The notes under the pieces are model-generated. The model did no database searches. It saw nothing but the letters and a program-made list of their open reading frames with translations, and was not told the origin of the DNA. From Deinococcus soli (ex Cha et al. 2016) (GTDB taxonomy: Bacteria; Deinococcota; Deinococci; Deinococcales; Deinococcaceae): DNA of 64,000 bases. Positions within the stretch are counted from its first letter, which is position 1. The number at the start of each line of letters is the position of its first letter. Positions 19,686-28,147 of the stretch are shown here, piece after piece. The position numbers and the translations under genes are program-made. The DNA lies in assembly GCF_001007995.1 (NCBI RefSeq), contig NZ_CP011389.1, forward strand, positions 2,123,501 to 2,187,500. The letters run 5' to 3'.

Positions 19686-19792
19686 GCGCCCACCTGTAAT
19701 CCAGTTCCGACCCCCTGCGGCCCGTCACGGTAGAGTGGCGGGCTGAATGCCGTGCCCCCGCCCGAGCGGGTGTGGCGTGGCGAGGAGTGAGC

Positions 19793-21283
19793 ATGACGGA
19801 AGCAGTGAAGCCCGCCACCGCGGGCGCGAGGAAGGTGGGGTTCATCAGCCTGGGGTGCCCGAAGGCGCTGGTGGACAGCGAGCGGATCCTGACGCAGCTG
19901 CGCGTCGAGGGGTACGAGGTCGCGCCCAGTTACGAGGACGCGGACGCGGTGATCGTGAACACGTGCGGGTTCATCACGCCCGCCGTGGAGGAGTCCCTGA
20001 ACGCGATCGGCGAGGCGCTGGACGCGACGGGGAAGGTCATCGTGACCGGCTGCCTGGGCGAACGCCCGGAGAAGATCATGGAGCGCCACCCGAAGGTCGC
20101 GGCCATCACCGGGAGTGAAGCCGTGGATGACGTGATGGGGCACGTGCGCACCCTGCTGCCCATCGAGACGGACGCCTTCACGGGCCTGCTGCCGGTCGCG
20201 GCGCCCGGCACGCGCGCTGGGGCGGAGCAGCCCGCGCGCGAGGACACCCGGCACGGGGATGTGTTCGCGCCCAGCGTGAAGCTCACGCCGCGCCACTACG
20301 CGTACGTGAAGATCGCCGAGGGCTGCAACCACACCTGCTCGTTCTGCATCATCCCGAAACTGCGCGGCCTTCAGGTGTCGCGCGATGCCGGCGCGGTGCT
20401 GTACGAGGCGTTCCGCCTGATCGCGGGTGGCACGAAGGAACTCATGATCATCAGCCAGGACACCAGCGCGTACGGCGTGGACGTCCGCTACCGCGAGTCC
20501 GAATTCCAGGGCGAGCAGGTCCGCGCGCACCTGACCGACCTCGCCGTGAAGCTCGGGGAGATGGGCGCGTGGGTGCGCATGCACTACGTGTACCCGTACC
20601 CGCACGTCGAGAAGATCGTGGAACTCATGGCTGCGGGCAAGATCCTCCCGTACCTGGACGTGCCGCTGCAGCACGCCAGTCCGAAGGTGCTGCGCGCCAT
20701 GCGCCGCCCCGGTGCGGGCAAGCAGCTGGACACCATCCGCCGCTGGCGCGAGATCTGCCCGGAACTGGTCATCCGCTCGACGTTCATCGTGGGCTTCCCC
20801 GGTGAGACCGAGGAGGACTTCCAGGAGCTGCTGACGTTCCTGGAGGACGCCCGCCTGGACCGCGTGGGGGCCTTCGCGTACAGCGACGTCGAGGAAGCGG
20901 ACGCGAACGCGCTGCCCGGCGCGGTGCCGCAGGAGGTCAAGGAGGAGCGCCTGGCGCGGTTCATGGAGGTCGCCCAGCGCATCAGCGCCGAGAAGCTGGT
21001 CGAGAAGGTCGGGACCGTGATGGACGTGATCATCGATGAGTTCAACGACGACGAGGACGACCAGCCCGGCACGAAACTGATCGGCCGCACGAAGGGCGAC
21101 GCGCCCGGCATCGACGGGCAGGTGTACGTGTACGCCGCCGACTTCGCCGGGGCCGTGAAGATCGGGGACATCGTGCGCGTGCGCATCGAGGACAGCGACG
21201 AGTACGACCTGTACGGCGAGGTCGTCGAGACGCCCGAGTGGCGCCCCAACGTGCCGCAGCTGGGTCACTTCGGCAAGCACTGA
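19793..21283 (+). CDS. rimO: Ribosomal protein uS12 methylthiotransferase RimO
   Basis: A radical SAM methylthiotransferase that modifies an Asp of ribosomal protein S12. The protein is 496 aa. The N-terminal UPF0004 domain has [18 protein letters not shown] and TGCLGE cysteines for the auxiliary cluster. Radical [11 protein letters not shown] lies near residues 178-185, and a C-terminal TRAM domain contains [28 protein letters not shown] and the TRAM sequence favour RimO over MiaB. The Shine-Dalgarno GAGGAG precedes the ATG. A dispersed hairpin-plus-tail repeat follows the stop. Confidence 0.95.
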   Translation: MTEAVKPATAGARKVGFISLGCPKALVDSERILTQLRVEGYEVAPSYEDADAVIVNTCGFITPAVEESLNAIGEALDATGKVIVTGCLGERPEKIMERHPKVAAITGSEAVDDVMGHVRTLLPIETDAFTGLLPVAAPGTRAGAEQPAREDTRHGDVFAPSVKLTPRHYAYVKIAEGCNHTCSFCIIPKLRGLQVSRDAGAVLYEAFRLIAGGTKELMIISQDTSAYGVDVRYRESEFQGEQVRAHLTDLAVKLGEMGAWVRMHYVYPYPHVEKIVELMAAGKILPYLDVPLQHASPKVLRAMRRPGAGKQLDTIRRWREICPELVIRSTFIVGFPGETEEDFQELLTFLEDARLDRVGAFAYSDVEEADANALPGAVPQEVKEERLARFMEVAQRISAEKLVEKVGTVMDVIIDEFNDDEDDQPGTKLIGRTKGDAPGIDGQVYVYAADFAGAVKIGDIVRVRIEDSDEYDLYGEVVETPEWRPNVPQLGHFGKH

Positions 21284-21288
21284 ACTCC

Positions 21289-21417
21289 GGTGGCCGGGCT
21301 GTCCTGTGGCCGGCCACCCGAGCAGCGCGAGAAGGAGTCTGACGGAGGCCGGGCGTGGAGTGGGCCGGTGGGTGATGTTCCGACCGGTTCACGGAACAGA
21401 CGGTCTCCGGACGGATT
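21289..21417 (+). repeat. Hairpin-plus-tail 3' repeat after rimO
   Basis: Six bases after the rimO stop, GGTGGCCGG (21289-21297) pairs with CCGGCCACC (21310-21318). The tail CCCGAGCAGCGCGAGAAGGA, then CCGGGCGTGGAGT and GGAACAGACGG, aligns with copies after greA-family, YbjN and rph genes. The hairpin arms differ between copies but remain paired, while the tail words are conserved. Confidence 0.6.
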
Positions 21418-21496
21418 GGGGGTGGGCTGCCTGGGCGGCCTACCCCTTCACCGTTTCCGGGCGGCAGCTCACGTCGGGATGGGGGAGACTGCGGGG

Positions 21497-21994
21497 GTGA
21501 TCCGACTGCACTTCAATCGCACGGGGCGGCAGCCGACGACGTGGCTGCTGGACGTGCCGATCTTCACGGTCTGCCCGAACTGCGCCTTCACGCCACCCGA
21601 GGCGCGGCGGTACGTGGGCAGTCGCTACGGTCTGGTCGGCAGTTTCACCTGCGCGGCGTGCGGGGCGAAGGTGACGATCACCGACGGCGACTGCTACCCC
21701 CCAGTCCGCTTCACGGCGGACGTGCCGGGCAAGCCGCAGGTGTCGTTCATCTACGAGGATGTGTACCGCCTGAACTGGGCGGATCTGGAACGGGCCGGGG
21801 CCGCGCTCTGCACCTCCCTGATTCCAGCGGGCGAGAAGGGGTATGTGGACGTCGAGGCGGCCCTGCGCGCCCTGGAGGTCGAGATCGCCCGCCTGAACCT
21901 CCCGCACGCCCCGGCCCCCCTGCCGGACGGCGTGACGTGGGTGCCGCTGCCGCTGCGCGCGTGGCTGGACGCGCTGCACACGCTGGGGGTGTGA
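21497..21994 (+). CDS. Zinc-ribbon protein of unknown function
   Basis: A 165-aa protein with two CxxC pairs, VCPNCAFTP and TCAACGAKV (about residues 25-56), forming a likely zinc ribbon, followed by an alpha/beta region (PQVSFIYEDVYRLNW) and a helical end (VDVEAALRALEVEIARLNL). The pattern resembles CpXC/DUF2225-type ribbons but a family could not be fixed. The start is uncertain: GTG 21497 has GGGGGAG 10 bases upstream; ATG 21479 is in frame. It lies between rimO and prepilin peptidase on the same strand. Confidence 0.7.
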   Translation: MIRLHFNRTGRQPTTWLLDVPIFTVCPNCAFTPPEARRYVGSRYGLVGSFTCAACGAKVTITDGDCYPPVRFTADVPGKPQVSFIYEDVYRLNWADLERAGAALCTSLIPAGEKGYVDVEAALRALEVEIARLNLPHAPAPLPDGVTWVPLPLRAWLDALHTLGV

Positions 21995-22045
21995 CCGGGG
22001 TGGGTGGCTGGGAGGGTCTGCAAGACACCCGTGATGAATGTTCCC

Positions 22046-22051
22046 TACACT
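22046..22051 (+). promoter_or_regulatory. -10 box TACACT, leaderless promoter of prepilin peptidase
   Basis: TACACT is followed by 6 bases and GTG at 22058. This placement decides between the GTG start and an upstream in-frame ATG at 22034, which would lie before the promoter. Confidence 0.65.
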
Positions 22052-22057
22052 GCCGGG

Positions 22058-23209
22058 GTGACCCCTGACGTCCTTCTCGTGATCTTCGCCGGGCTGCTGG
22101 GCCTGCTGGTGGGCTCGTTCTCGAATGTGCTCATCTGGCGGCTGCCGCGCGGGGAGAGTGTCGCGTTCCCGCCCAGCCACTGCCCGAACTGCGACCACCG
22201 CCTTGGCGTCGCCGATCTGGTGCCCGTGTTCTCCTGGCTGAGCCTGGGTGGGAAGTGCCGCTACTGCAAATCTCCCATCAAGGCGCGCTACCCGGTCGTG
22301 GAACTCCTGACCGGGATCGGGTACGCGGCCATCGCGGCGCTGTTCCCGCCGCTGACGGTCGGCTGGGGCGCGCTGGGCCTGATGGTGCTGTTCACCCTGC
22401 TGCTGGTGGGCAGCGCCATCGACCTGGACACGTACACCATTCCCGACGAGCTGACCCTGCCCGGCGTGGCGCTGGGCGTCCTGTTCGGCTTCCTGAACGG
22501 ACAGGCGGGCGTGGAGGGCCTCCCGGACCTTGCGGGCGCGGTGCAGGGCGCGCTGCTGGGCGCCGGGGTGGTCGTGGCGATCAACCAGTTCGGGTCGTGG
22601 GTGCTGCGCCGCTTCCGCGAGCGCTCCTTCCCGGAATTCCCCATCGGGTACCAGCAGATCAGCCTCGGCCTTCTGGCGGGCGCGTGGCTCGGGCCGTGGT
22701 GGGGGGCGGGCGTGGGCCTGCTGTCTACCCTGGTGAACGTCGCGGCGCGCCGCGTGATCCGCATCCCGGAACTGCTCACGCTGGGCGGGCTGCTCGTCAG
22801 CGTGATGCTGGGCAGCGCCGGGTACGGCCCGGGCATGATCCTGATGGTGCAGGGCGCTCTGGCGGCCGCTGGGGCGGTGTCGCTCGCCTGCGGCGTGTAC
22901 TGGTGGCTCCACTGGCGCCGCCACCGCGAGGACGACGGCGCCGCCGACGACACGCAGGTGGACGCCAGCGCCATGGGCTTCGGGGACGTGAAACTCGCCG
23001 CCGTGATCGGCGCGTTCCTGGGCTGGGAGCGGCTGCTGCTGGCGCTGGTCGTCGCGGTGTTCGCCGGGGCGATCTTCGGCGTGGTGCAGCTCGCCACGCG
23101 CAGCGAAAACCGCGTGAAGTTCGGGCCGTTCCTCGCGCTGGGCGCCGTGGTGGCCCTGCTGTGGGGCGGCGCGCTGATCGGCGGTTACCGCGAGATGCTG
23201 GGCCTGTGA
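22058..23209 (+). CDS. pilD: Prepilin peptidase / N-methyltransferase (A24 aspartic protease)
   Basis: A 383-aa membrane protein that cleaves type IV prepilin leader peptides and methylates the new N-terminus; in Deinococcus-Thermus this serves type IV pili and DNA uptake. The N-terminal cytoplasmic domain has CPNC and CRYC (about residues 43-70), the zinc tetracysteine of the methyltransferase half. Catalytic aspartates lie in AIDLDTYTIPDE (about 122) and MGFGDVKL (about 310). Eight or so membrane segments are evident. Leaderless GTG start. Confidence 0.94.
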   Translation: MTPDVLLVIFAGLLGLLVGSFSNVLIWRLPRGESVAFPPSHCPNCDHRLGVADLVPVFSWLSLGGKCRYCKSPIKARYPVVELLTGIGYAAIAALFPPLTVGWGALGLMVLFTLLLVGSAIDLDTYTIPDELTLPGVALGVLFGFLNGQAGVEGLPDLAGAVQGALLGAGVVVAINQFGSWVLRRFRERSFPEFPIGYQQISLGLLAGAWLGPWWGAGVGLLSTLVNVAARRVIRIPELLTLGGLLVSVMLGSAGYGPGMILMVQGALAAAGAVSLACGVYWWLHWRRHREDDGAADDTQVDASAMGFGDVKLAAVIGAFLGWERLLLALVVAVFAGAIFGVVQLATRSENRVKFGPFLALGAVVALLWGGALIGGYREMLGL

Positions 23210-23233
23210 ACGGGTGAGGGCTGATGGACGGAA

Positions 23234-23272
23234 GCGTGGGAGCCAGAGGTTCGAGTCCTCCGGCCCCCACGC
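23234..23272. terminator. Terminator hairpin containing a tRNA T-arm-like sequence
   Basis: GCGTGGG (23234-23240) pairs with CCCACGC (23266-23272) between convergent genes. The enclosed bases include AGAGGTTCGAGTCCTC and then GGCCCCCAC, which read like the T arm and acceptor 3' strand of a tRNA, but no tRNA 5' half is present. Confidence 0.6.
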
Positions 23273-23288
23273 TGTTTGATGCCGGGGT

Positions 23289-23726
23289 TTACATCTTGAC
23301 GCTGGTGCAGGTCACGCCGGCGTCGGCGGGCGCGCCGGTGGCGTCCTTGGCGGTGTGGATGTTGAAGTACGTCGCGTTCATGACGTCGGCGGCCGCCACG
23401 CTGCCGGACAGTTTCAGCATGCCCATCGCGTCACTCTGGCCGACGATGGCGCTGCTCATGATGGGCGCGCCGCCGCTGCTGCACGGGTCGGTGCTGGCGG
23501 TGCCCTGCACGTGGTAGTGCGCGACGTAGTAGGTGTTCGGGGCGAGGCCGCTGACCATGGCGCTGGTCATGACGGTCATCCCGTCGCGGGTGGTGGTCAC
23601 GGTGCCGCTGGAGCTCAGGGCGCCGCCCGCCGGCTGCTTGGCCAGCGTGTAGGTCATGGGGGCGTACATCATGGCGCAGGAACCGAGGGCCAGGGCCAGG
23701 GCGGGCATGAACAGAATCTTTTTCAT
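23289..23726 (-). CDS. Small lipoprotein, CHRD / Cu-Zn SOD-like domain
   Basis: A 145-aa protein starting MKKILFMPALALALGSCAMM, a lipoprotein signal with Cys at residue 17. The mature part has alternating beta segments with NTYYVAHYHVQG and ATYFNIHTAKD, the His-containing pattern seen in CHRD and SOD-like extracytoplasmic domains. A possible disulfide pair is present (DPCSSG, VTCTSV). The full Cu/Zn ligand set of SodC is not recognised, so enzymatic activity is doubtful. The Shine-Dalgarno GGAGG is clear. Confidence 0.7.
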   Translation of the reverse strand: MKKILFMPALALALGSCAMMYAPMTYTLAKQPAGGALSSSGTVTTTRDGMTVMTSAMVSGLAPNTYYVAHYHVQGTASTDPCSSGGAPIMSSAIVGQSDAMGMLKLSGSVAAADVMNATYFNIHTAKDATGAPADAGVTCTSVKM

Positions 23727-23906
23727 GATGGTGCCTCCGTTGAACTGGTTTGAACGGGGCAGTCTGTGCCTGATCACGTGGCGCAGAGTGTCAGGACGCT
23801 CCCTTTGTGACGGGTCGCTGAAGGGCGGCTGAAGGCGCGGTGCAGACTTATACTGGGTTCAATCCCTCCCGGTTTCCGGCCCGTTCCCAGTTCACGAGGT
23901 GCGACC

Positions 23907-25352
23907 ATGACGCAGACCCAGCCGCTCCCCACCGACCTCCAGGCGCTGTTCGAGCGTCAGCGTGCGCACCGCTGGACGGCCGCGCAGAGCACCCCGGCCC
24001 AGCGGCAGGCGATCCTGCGCCGCCTGCACGACGCGGTCAGGGGCCGCCGCGTGCCCCTGGCCGACGCCCTGCGCGCCGACCTGGGTAAGAGCCGCGCCGA
24101 GGCCGAGGTCACCGAACTGCACCCCGTCCTGGAGGAGATCCAGCACGCCATCCGCCGCCTGCCGCGCTGGATGGCCGCCCGGCGCGTGGACACCCCGGTC
24201 GTGCTGGCGGGCGCACGCAGCGAGATCCAGCCGCAGGCGCGCGGCGTCACGCTGGTCCTCAGCCCCTGGAACTACCCCGTGAACCTCGCCCTGGCGCCGC
24301 TGATCGCGAGCCTCGCGGCGGGGAACACCGTCATCCTGAAACCCAGCGAGAAGGCCCCCAACGTGGCCCGCGCGCTGCGCGAGCTGCTGGAGGCCACCTT
24401 CGACCCGGCGCTCGTGGCCGTCGTGGAGGGCGACGCGGACGCCGCCCGCTTCCTGACCGAACTGCCCTTCGACCACATCTTCTTCACGGGCAGCACCGCC
24501 GTCGGCAAGCACGTCATGCGCGCCGCGAGCGCCAACCTGACCAGCGTCACGCTGGAACTGGGCGGCAAGAGCCCCGCCCTGATCGACCGCAGCGCCGACC
24601 TGAACCTGACCGCCGAACGGCTCGCGTGGGGCAAACTGCTCAACGCCGGGCAGACCTGCGTCGCCCCCGACTACGCCCTGGTGCCCGAGGCGCAGCGCGA
24701 CGCGCTGATCCTGCGCCTGGACGAGGTCATCGCCCGTCGCTACGGCGACCGCGCGTGGCTGCGCGCCGGACCCGACTACGGCCGCATGGTGGACGCCACC
24801 AGCGTCGAGCGGCTGCACAACCTGACCCGCCAGAGCGTGCAGATGGGCGCCCGGATCGTGCTGGGCGGCGAGTTCAGCCCCGCCGAGCGCTTCATCTCAC
24901 CGACCGTCGTGGCGGACGTCACGCCCGACATGCCCCTGATGCAGGAGGAACTGTTCGGCCCGGTCCTCCCGGTCGTCACGTACCGCTCGCTGGACGACGC
25001 GCTGAACCTCATCCGCCGCCTGGACGCTCCCCTTGCGCTGTACCTGTTCAGCGGTGACGACGCCGTGACCCGCCGCGTGCAGCGCGAGACGACCAGCGGC
25101 GGCATGGTCGTGAACGGCACCGTCGTGCACCTCAGCAACCCGCACCTGCCCTTCGGCGGCGTCGGCCCCAGCGGCATGGGCAGCTACCACGGCGAGCACG
25201 GCTTCCGCGCCTTCAGCCACGAACGCGCCGTCCTGACCGAACCTGCCCGCAGCCCCGTGCGCTTCTTGTACCCCCCCTACGGCCGCCCCGGCCCACGGCT
25301 GGTCGCGTGGGCGCTGCGCCTCCTCGAACGCCAGAGCGGTCCGCGCGAATGA
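23907..25352 (+). CDS. Aldehyde dehydrogenase (ALDH family, class 3-like)
   Basis: A 481-aa NAD(P)-dependent aldehyde dehydrogenase. NWP-like SPWNYPVNLAL, GNTVILKPSEK, catalytic Glu in LELGGKSPALI (about residue 217), Cys in LNAGQTCVAPDY (about 250) and EELFGPVLPV are present. Spacing and the missing N-terminal extension fit the class 3 (fatty aldehyde) group. Its stop overlaps the mobA start by 4 bases (ATGA), so the two are cotranscribed, although no functional link is obvious. Confidence 0.93.
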   Translation: MTQTQPLPTDLQALFERQRAHRWTAAQSTPAQRQAILRRLHDAVRGRRVPLADALRADLGKSRAEAEVTELHPVLEEIQHAIRRLPRWMAARRVDTPVVLAGARSEIQPQARGVTLVLSPWNYPVNLALAPLIASLAAGNTVILKPSEKAPNVARALRELLEATFDPALVAVVEGDADAARFLTELPFDHIFFTGSTAVGKHVMRAASANLTSVTLELGGKSPALIDRSADLNLTAERLAWGKLLNAGQTCVAPDYALVPEAQRDALILRLDEVIARRYGDRAWLRAGPDYGRMVDATSVERLHNLTRQSVQMGARIVLGGEFSPAERFISPTVVADVTPDMPLMQEELFGPVLPVVTYRSLDDALNLIRRLDAPLALYLFSGDDAVTRRVQRETTSGGMVVNGTVVHLSNPHLPFGGVGPSGMGSYHGEHGFRAFSHERAVLTEPARSPVRFLYPPYGRPGPRLVAWALRLLERQSGPRE

Positions 25353-25918
25353 CCCGGGAGCCCTGGGCCGACGTGACCGGCGTCGTCACCGCCGGGGGCC
25401 GCTCCAGCCGCTTCGGGAGCGACAAGGCCCTCGTGACCTGGCAGGGCCGCACGCTGCTGGACCGCGCCTGCACGCCGCTGGACCACGCCGCCACGCGCCT
25501 GATCATCGCGCCCGAGGGCCGGTACCAGATGCCCGGCTGGCGCGTCACGCCCGACACCCGCCCCGGCGAGGGCCCCCTGGCCGCCCTGGAGGCCGCGCTG
25601 CACGCTGCGCCGGACGGCTGGGTGGCCTTCACCGGCGTGGACCTGCCCTGCCTGACCCGCGACTACTGGGATACGCTGCTCGCTGCCCGCGCGCCCGGCG
25701 TGCTCGGCGTGCAGGCCCTCGACGGGTTGAGGCGCCCCCAGCCGCTCGCCGCGCTGTACCACACCAGCCTGCGCGCCCACGTCACCGACCTGCTCGACAT
25801 GGGCGAACGCCGCCTGCGCTTCGCCGTTCTGGCCGGGCAGGTCCGCCACGTGCCCGGCCTGGACCCGGCCCTGCTGCGCAACGTGAACACGCCTGCCGAC
25901 CTGCCCGGCACCCGCTGA
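25349..25918 (+). CDS. mobA: Molybdenum cofactor guanylyltransferase
   Basis: A 189-aa nucleotidyltransferase that attaches GMP to molybdopterin cofactor. Signature VVTAGGRSSRFGSDKAL at the N-terminus, GPLAALEAALH, metal-binding FTGVDLPCLT and LRRPQPLAALYH are all typical of MobA. The ATG overlapping the aldehyde dehydrogenase stop is preferred to an upstream in-frame Met. No molybdoenzyme gene is in the window. Confidence 0.9.
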   Translation: MTREPWADVTGVVTAGGRSSRFGSDKALVTWQGRTLLDRACTPLDHAATRLIIAPEGRYQMPGWRVTPDTRPGEGPLAALEAALHAAPDGWVAFTGVDLPCLTRDYWDTLLAARAPGVLGVQALDGLRRPQPLAALYHTSLRAHVTDLLDMGERRLRFAVLAGQVRHVPGLDPALLRNVNTPADLPGTR

Positions 25919-25951
25919 ACGCTGCCGCTGGACTGTGCGACCGGACGCGCG

Positions 25952-26443
25952 CTACCCGAAGCGCGCCTTGTGCGCCCGCTTCAGGCGGGCGTACTCCACG
26001 TTCGCCTCCGCCGCCTCCCACTTCGCCTTGAAGATCCGGGCGGACTCGGCCTTCACCGGGTCCTCCGGATCACGGGGCCGCTCGGCGCGGCCATGCGCGC
26101 CACTCTGGCCCTTCTTGCCCTCCGGGACCGGCCCCTCGTACTTCTTCCCGCCCCGGTGATTCGCGTACCGCCGCGCGCGCGTGAACCCCATCTGCAGGAA
26201 CTTCCGGGCCATGTCCGCCCCCACGAAATCCCCCGCCCCCAGATAGGCCAGGAACATCCCGTAGATCGCTTCGCTGCTCTCGCGGGCCACCTCCGGCGTC
26301 GCAAACCGCCAGTGCGGCAGGATTTCGGACTTGTACGGCTGCACCAGCAGCACGCCCTGCTCCCCCACGCCCACCCGGTACAGCTCCGGATGCGCCCGCA
26401 GGTCCAGTTCCGCGTAATTCAGGGAGTAATCGAACTTTGGCAC
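25952..26443 (-). CDS. DUF4385 family protein
   Basis: A 163-aa protein starting PKFDYSLNYAELDLRAHPEL, with YRVGVGEQGVLLVQPYKSEI, HWRFATPEVARESS and the basic ARRYANHRGGKKYEG, the conserved features of DUF4385. The role is unknown. It shares its strand and neighbourhood with dps. GTG 26443 was chosen because AGGAGG sits 4 bases upstream; an ATG at 26470 (MAFSSSGG) would lie before that ribosome site. Confidence 0.85.
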   Translation of the reverse strand: MPKFDYSLNYAELDLRAHPELYRVGVGEQGVLLVQPYKSEILPHWRFATPEVARESSEAIYGMFLAYLGAGDFVGADMARKFLQMGFTRARRYANHRGGKKYEGPVPEGKKGQSGAHGRAERPRDPEDPVKAESARIFKAKWEAAEANVEYARLKRAHKARFG

Positions 26444-26464
26444 CGGTCCTCCTGAGGACGAAAA

Positions 26465-26488
26465 GGCCACCGGGACGGCCCGGCGGCC
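26465..26488 (-). terminator. Intrinsic terminator of dps
   Basis: On the minus strand a 10-bp stem GGCCGCCGGG/CCCGGTGGCC with one wobble pair is followed by TTTTCG. It lies about 40 bases after the dps stop codon and before DUF4385. Confidence 0.8.
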
Positions 26489-26532
26489 TCGCGCCTCTCT
26501 CGCTTCGCTCGGCCCTGACGGGCAGGCGTCAG
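26487..26532 (-). repeat. Partial hairpin-plus-tail repeat after dps
   Basis: The dps stop codon lies within a small hairpin CTGACG/CGTCAG, followed on the minus strand by CGAGCGAAGCGAGAGAGG. This resembles the first tail module of the repeats at 21289, 37652, 46669 and 53194 but lacks the second module. Confidence 0.4.
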
Positions 26533-27146
26533 TTCATCCGGTCGTCGTCCATGATCGCCTGGAGCATCCAGCGGATCTTGTCGATGGTCGCCGCGTACCC
26601 GTTGTACATGTCGGCGGTCGCGGGGTCGTTCGCGTCGTCCACCGTCTGACTGTCGTCCCGGAAGCCCTTGCCGACGCGGGTCAGGTCTGCCACCAGATCC
26701 GCCACCTGCGTGCGCGCGTCACGGACGGTCTCGGTGGGGACCTTCACGGTGCTGAAGCGTTCGATGTCGCTGGGCGCGGCGATGGGGCTGCCGCCCAGCG
26801 CGACCAGACGCTCGGCCTGCTCGTCGATGCCGGGGAAGATCTCCTCGATGAACTCGTCGTACGCGAGGTGCAGGTCGCGGAAGAAGCGGCCACGGATGTC
26901 CCAGTGGTACTTCTTGAACTTCAGGTACAGGCTGATCGTCGTGGCGAGGTTGCGCTGCAGCGTCTCCGCGACCGTCCCGAACTCGGCTTCGGAGAGGTAG
27001 GCGTGGTCCACGAGCGCGTTGTTCGTGGTGCTCAGGTGCGCCGCGTCGGCCTTCGCCGCGCCGCTGGCCTTGCCGGTCGGGGCCTTGCCGTCACTCGTGG
27101 CCTTGGTGTCGGCTTTCTTCGGGGCGGCCTTGCTCTTCTTGGTCAT
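26529..27146 (-). CDS. dps: Dps-family DNA-protecting ferritin (Dps1-like)
   Basis: A 205-aa mini-ferritin, close in design to D. radiodurans Dps1. The first 50 residues form a Lys/Ala/Thr-rich tail (TKKSKAAPKKADTKA) expected to bind DNA and metal, followed by the ferritin fold with KFKKYHWDIRGRFFRDLH and YDEFIEEIFPGIDEQAERL, which carry the intersubunit ferroxidase His/Asp/Glu. It oxidises and stores iron and protects DNA from peroxide. TACGGT lies 6 bases before the ATG, indicating a leaderless mRNA. A terminator follows. Confidence 0.95.
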   Translation of the reverse strand: MTKKSKAAPKKADTKATSDGKAPTGKASGAAKADAAHLSTTNNALVDHAYLSEAEFGTVAETLQRNLATTISLYLKFKKYHWDIRGRFFRDLHLAYDEFIEEIFPGIDEQAERLVALGGSPIAAPSDIERFSTVKVPTETVRDARTQVADLVADLTRVGKGFRDDSQTVDDANDPATADMYNGYAATIDKIRWMLQAIMDDDRMN

Positions 27147-27194
27147 GCGGTCACCGTACCCCCGCGCCCCCACGCCCGCCCATACGGGAAACCT

Positions 27195-28097
27195 TTACGC
27201 TTCCGGGAAGAACACCAGCCGGTTCCCTGTCACCCGCAGCCCGACCTCGCCCCGTTCGAGCAGTTCGGTCAGGTGGGCGCTCACCACCGCGCGGTTCAGC
27301 ACCACCGCGCCCGCGTTCGACATGGTCACGCCCAGCCCGTCGCACACGCGGGCCAGCAGGTCATCCACGCCTGCCTCGCCCAAGTGCACCGCCGCGCGCA
27401 CCGCGTCCGTCACGCGCTCCAGCGCCGACAGGTTCGCGGCAACCAGCCCCGGCAGATCCTTCGCCGGGTCACCGTGCCCCGGCAGGGTCACCTCCACGCC
27501 CTCCAGCGCACTCAGCCGAGCCGCCGCCTCCTTCTGAAGCGCCGAATCCTGGCAGAACACCAGCGGATGCTTCGCCAGTGCCTCCGGCCCGAACAGCGCG
27601 TCTGCCGCGTACAGCACGCCGCCCACCCGCACCGCGTACATCAGGCTCGCGTGCCCCGCCACCTCGATCAACTCCAGGCTCACCCCGCCGATCCGCGCTA
27701 CACCCGGCTCCGGCGCCAGCCGCGCCGGACTGGGCGGCGCCAGCAGGAACTTCGACTGCAACTCCCGCGGCGGGCGCGCCCCGAACAGCCCGATGGGTTC
27801 GAGGATCGGGTGCGTGATGATCGCGTCCTCCAGCGGCGGCGCGAACACCTTCAGCTCCGGGAACCGTTTCAGAATGAACGCGTTCCCCCCGTGATGGTCC
27901 GCGTGACTGTGCGTGTTCAGGATCCCAGTCGGCGTCAGGTTCAGCTCGGTCAGGCCGCGCAGCAGTTTCCGGGCGTGCCCGTCGTCCAGCCCGGTATCCA
28001 CCAGCAGCGCCCCGCCCCGCCCGTCCTCCAGCACCAGCGAATTCACCGCACCCGGCAGAAAATGCACACCGGGGCCCAGAGGAGAGAGGCTGCTCAT
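27195..28097 (-). CDS. Metallo-beta-lactamase-fold hydrolase
   Basis: A 300-aa MBL-fold protein. The metal site NTHSHADHHGGNAF (HxHxDH) is near residue 62; further ligands are in VAGHASLMY and LPGHGDPAKDL. The C-terminal part is a helical/winged-helix extension (LLERGEVGLRVTGNRLVFF) as in LACTB2-like and related hydrolases. Substrate unknown. It is transcribed away from the MFS gene; TACGCT lies 7 bases before its ATG. Confidence 0.88.
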   Translation of the reverse strand: MSSLSPLGPGVHFLPGAVNSLVLEDGRGGALLVDTGLDDGHARKLLRGLTELNLTPTGILNTHSHADHHGGNAFILKRFPELKVFAPPLEDAIITHPILEPIGLFGARPPRELQSKFLLAPPSPARLAPEPGVARIGGVSLELIEVAGHASLMYAVRVGGVLYAADALFGPEALAKHPLVFCQDSALQKEAAARLSALEGVEVTLPGHGDPAKDLPGLVAANLSALERVTDAVRAAVHLGEAGVDDLLARVCDGLGVTMSNAGAVVLNRAVVSAHLTELLERGEVGLRVTGNRLVFFPEA

Positions 28098-28104
28098 GCG
28101 GGAC

Positions 28105-28140
28105 AGCGTACCCCCGGTGCGCGCAGGGCGGGTGTAGCCT
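28105..28140. promoter_or_regulatory. Back-to-back leaderless promoters for the MBL and MFS genes
   Basis: The minus-strand TACGCT (28105-28110) serves the gene starting at 28097 and the plus-strand TAGCCT (28135-28140) serves the gene at 28148. Only 50 bases separate the two start codons, so the -35 regions overlap. Confidence 0.55.
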
Positions 28141-28147
28141 GCGCGGC

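Noticed and set aside
23230..23275. A tRNA gene before the CHRD-type lipoprotein gene
   Set aside because: Only a T-arm-like segment is present; there is no D arm, anticodon arm or matching 5' acceptor.
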